Shown: positions 61,200-64,000 of the stretch, in pieces
Numbering within the stretch: position 1 is the first letter of the stretch
Layout of the letters: every line of letters begins with the position of its first letter
Source of the DNA: Pomphorhynchus laevis
Taxonomy: Eukaryota; Acanthocephala; Palaeacanthocephala; Echinorhynchida; Pomphorhynchidae
Assembly (NCBI GenBank): GCA_012934845.2
Contig: WNNJ02000464.1
Location: 1 to 64,000, forward strand
DNA length: 64,000 bases
Direction of reading: 5' to 3'
Position numbers and translations under genes: made by a program
The notes under the pieces: generated by a model
What the model was told of the DNA's origin: nothing
The model's database searches: none
What the model saw: the letters and a program-made list of their open reading frames with translations, nothing else

Positions 61200-61510
61200 G
61201 TTAGAATTAAAAAATTCAAAGTTTTATAAATTGACTAATAAATAATAGACGATGTATCAGAATAAATATTAGAGGTCATCAGGAGGAACTGCTATGCTAT
61301 CAGGTTTCGGCCCCTAACTCCTCTACCCAACATAGCAGCGAGGCCAAATACATGCTAATGATGTATTTCCTCTGATAAAACTATCTAGTATCTTATTCTA
61401 ATACAAAATATATTATTTATTATCCATCTATAAAAATATTCCGCGTACGAGTTTATTCGTTAAATTATTGTGTTGATTTATATATTTTACTACTTTCTGC
61501 TTGATGATAA
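61200..61510 (-). mobile_element. Penelope-like element, 3' portion
   Basis: 3' block at 61400-61250 nearly identical to the 36.4 kb copy, with a few RT codons above it. The 5' side is cut by the repeat at 61505. Confidence 0.75.
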
Positions 61511-61940
61511 AATTTTTGAGAATTAAAACATTTTATATAAAATAAAAAGTCAATTGATTGATAAGTCAATTTTAATTAATCAAATTATTTTTACAACTTC
61601 TCGCTAAACCACCAATTAAAACAAAAATTCAATATAAAATTAAATTCAAGTTGATTTATCTGTACAGTCATTTTTACCAGTGAAATTTTGATGATTATTT
61701 TTTATTCTGCACGCTACTTTAATCATATATTTAAGCCAAAAGCAGTACGCTACATTTTAGTATTGGTGGACCTCATCAGCTACTGATCCAATACCTACCA
61801 TAATTCGGTCCTTTTAATGTTGGCTGACGATAGAGTGATCGTCAGAATTTGTGATCTGAAGTTCACCAATACTGAAATGTAGCTTATGTTGGCGTACTTA
61901 TGTTGGCATACAGATAAGATTAAACCAAAGCGCGGTAATT
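61505..61940 (-). repeat. foldback repeat family A plus flank, inverted copy
   Basis: Reverse-complement match to 52946-53480, including the flank (GCTAAACCACCAATTAAAAC) and the hairpin TATTGG...CCAATA. Confidence 0.75.
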
Positions 61941-61944
61941 TCAA

Positions 61945-62031
61945 TTAACGAAGTAATAAAGGTAGCGTGACTGATGCAAATGCAGCCATTGTGAAAACAT
62001 CTCCATGGGTAAATCCTTCTTGAGAGAGAAT
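61945..62031 (-). mobile_element. RLE-type LINE, tiny RT fragment
   Basis: The minus strand encodes QEGFTHGDVFTMAAFASVTL, matching KGFTQGDPLAMAAFGAAALP of the copy at 43925. Under 90 bases, wedged between family A and a PLE. Confidence 0.65.
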
Positions 62032-62645
62032 TGACTAATAAATAACAGACGTTGTATTAGAATAAGAATTATAGCTCATCAGGGGCAACTGCTATGCTAT
62101 CAGGTTTCGGCCCCTAACTCCTCTACCCAACATAGCAGCGAGGCCAAATACATGCTAATGATGTATTTCCTCTGATAAAACTATCTAGTATCTTATTCTA
62201 ATACAAAATATATTATTTATTATCCGTTCATAAAAATATTCCGCGAGTTTAAATTTATTCTTTATATTATTATGTTGATTTATATATTTTACTATTTTCT
62301 GCTTGATTTTATATTTATGTTAACCCAGTTTAAAATTTATATCTATTAAATTATTTAAATAACTTTAAAGAAAGCCAATACATTACATATTTTGAAAATC
62401 TTAAAATTTCATTATTTAACGTATTACATTTAATATTATATTTAATATTATATTATATGCATGAATGCTCATGCAAAAATATATTTCTTGTAAATTTGAA
62501 TGTCATCTTTACGATTTTAATTAAAAGGAGTTTTAATTAATGTAATTTACATATCTAGATATATACCTTCGTTATCATTAATATTGGTTTTATTAAGAAT
62601 AAGACTATCTGGATAAATTTGTTCGCATATTGAATAAAAATTATT
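62032..62645 (-). mobile_element. Penelope-like element, broken copy
   Basis: 3' block at 62190-62050 nearly identical to that at 61250-61400, then a more decayed RT C-terminus. It ends at the foldback at 62648. Confidence 0.7.
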
Positions 62646-62647
62646 GG

Positions 62648-62800
62648 AGAATTATTGGATTTGGATCAAAGAAAAGAGAAAATTTTTTGATATATCGCTA
62701 ACCTCTGTTAGCATCTTCAGAAACTTTCTGAAGATGCTAAGGGAGGTTAGCGAAATATCAAAAAAATTCCTCTTTACTTTGATCCAGCTCCGATAATTCT
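62648..62800. repeat. foldback with hammerhead-like core
   Basis: Arms of about 75 bases, AGAATTATTGGATTTGGATC to its inverse GATCCAGCTCCGATAATTCT. The right arm carries CTGAAGAT, stem GCTAA/TTAGC, GAAATATC (62728-62757). It sits inside a PLE. Confidence 0.75.
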
Positions 62801-62934
62801 TTATCGATAATGGACTATTATCAACTATTTATATATTAACCATATATTATTAATATATCGAATCATATATATCATATCTGTATATAGTTTTGATAATTAC
62901 AATAATATGATATTAATAATAATTACGATATTAT

Positions 62935-63170
62935 GCTTATATATAGATATATACATCCTTTATCATCAATATTAGTTTTATTAGGAATATGGCTAAATGG
63001 ATAACTTTGTTCGCTTAGTGAATAAAAGTTGTAAGAGTTAAATACATATATCATCAATATATCGAGACATATATTTCATATCTTTATACAATTTAGATTT
63101 ATTTTTTAAACAGGTATGAACAAATTCATATTAGATAAGGCTTATAAATAAGTCAGCTATAATTCGGCTA
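62935..63170 (-). mobile_element. Penelope-like element, RT fragment
   Basis: Decayed minus-strand RT segment around the catalytic box and motif B (63170-62935), probably the continuation of 62032-62645 beyond the foldback. Confidence 0.6.
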
Positions 63171-63309
63171 TTATTAACGCTCATTGAAACTCCCTAAAAT
63201 ATGGTAAATTCCTAATTTACCATATTAAACTCGCAATCTTATCTTTTCAATCTAGCCTCCTGAGTTGTGATAGATTGCACGCGACTTTTTCGCTTATTTA
63301 AATTATTTC

Positions 63310-63790
63310 TATTTATTATCCATCCATAAAAACTTTCAGCTTAAGAGTTTAAATTTATTTTTAAAATTATTGTGTTTATTTATATATTTTACAATTTTCT
63401 GTTTGATGGTATTTTTATAGTAACCTAGTTTAAAATATGTATTTATTAAATTATTTAAATGATTTTGAAGAAAGCCAATATCATTACATATTGTTGCAAT
63501 TCTTAAAATTTCATTATTTAATGTATTATATTTTATATTATATGAATGCACGAATGCTCAAGCAAACATATGTTTCTTGTAAATTTAAATATGTCATCTT
63601 TACGATATAAATTAAAAGTAGTTTTAATTGGTGTTAATTTAATGTTCATATCTAGAAATATACCTTCTTTATTATTAATATTGGTTTTATTAAGAACGAG
63701 GTTACCTGTATAAATTTTTTCGTTTATTGAATAAAAATTATTATAATTAAATATATATCATCATATCGAAACATATATTTAAATCTTTAT
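63310..63790 (-). mobile_element. Penelope-like element, RT C-terminal portion
   Basis: Minus-strand frame with KYNTLNNEILRIATICNDIG and TYFKLGYYKN. The 3' block is absent on the low side (after 63310), so this copy is cut at both ends. Confidence 0.7.
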
Positions 63791-64000
63791 ATAATTCGGA
63801 TTTTTTTAAAGCATAGAATTAATAATTAATATTTTTACTATATAAATGTATTTTTTAAATAAACATTAGTCTAATGTTCATATAAATTATAATTATTATT
63901 AATTATTTGAACTAGATAATGCCTTTATTATTAACAATATAAGTTTTATTTAGTTATACTACCTATGTCAATTTCTTCATTAATTATGCAAATAATTACA

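Overview
The window is nuclear DNA from an animal-like eukaryote, very AT-rich outside the transposons. Two host genes are recognisable from spliced exons: a striatin-interacting protein (STRIP/FAM40) on the + strand and an adenylate kinase 8-like gene on the - strand. They are convergent, with stop codons 627 bases apart. Their introns are bimodal, 42-61 bases where clean and 1.6-30 kb where transposons have landed. AK8 is typically a ciliary protein, so a ciliated animal lineage is likely. The STRIP protein is strongly diverged, suggesting a fast-evolving lineage (parasite or mesozoan-like). I cannot name the species.

Layout: 1-24894 is STRIP, running off the left edge, with its larger introns filled by Penelope-like elements (PLEs), two families of non-LTR elements, a tRNA-derived SINE and foldback elements. 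24895-25521 is the spacer. 25522-60760 is the AK8-like gene: second kinase domain at 25.5-30.2 kb, start of the first at 60.5-60.8 kb, and about 30 kb of transposons between. That stretch holds a broken PDI copy, a broken repeat-borne gene (37-39 kb), the longest PLE copy (41-43 kb) and a nested pair at 45.7-52.8 kb. From 61 kb on there are more PLE copies.

Most transposon content belongs to three groups. (1) A Penelope-like family with about 17 pieces, nearly all 5'-truncated and sharing a conserved 3' untranslated block. (2) A LINE-type family with an N-terminal CXC-like cysteine cluster, an RT with a YADD box and a C-terminal nuclease-like region. One copy is complete end to end, with a 14-base target duplication, and a short-LTR Gypsy-type fossil has inserted into it with a 5-base duplication. 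(3) CR1/Jockey-like LINEs with APE endonuclease.

Most worth a second look: the PLE 3' block, whose complementary segments are not nested and whose outer stem shows a compensatory change between copies; hammerhead-like cores in foldbacks associated with PLEs; the LTR element's apparent self-priming site; and the Lys replacing Ser/Thr in both AK8 P-loops.
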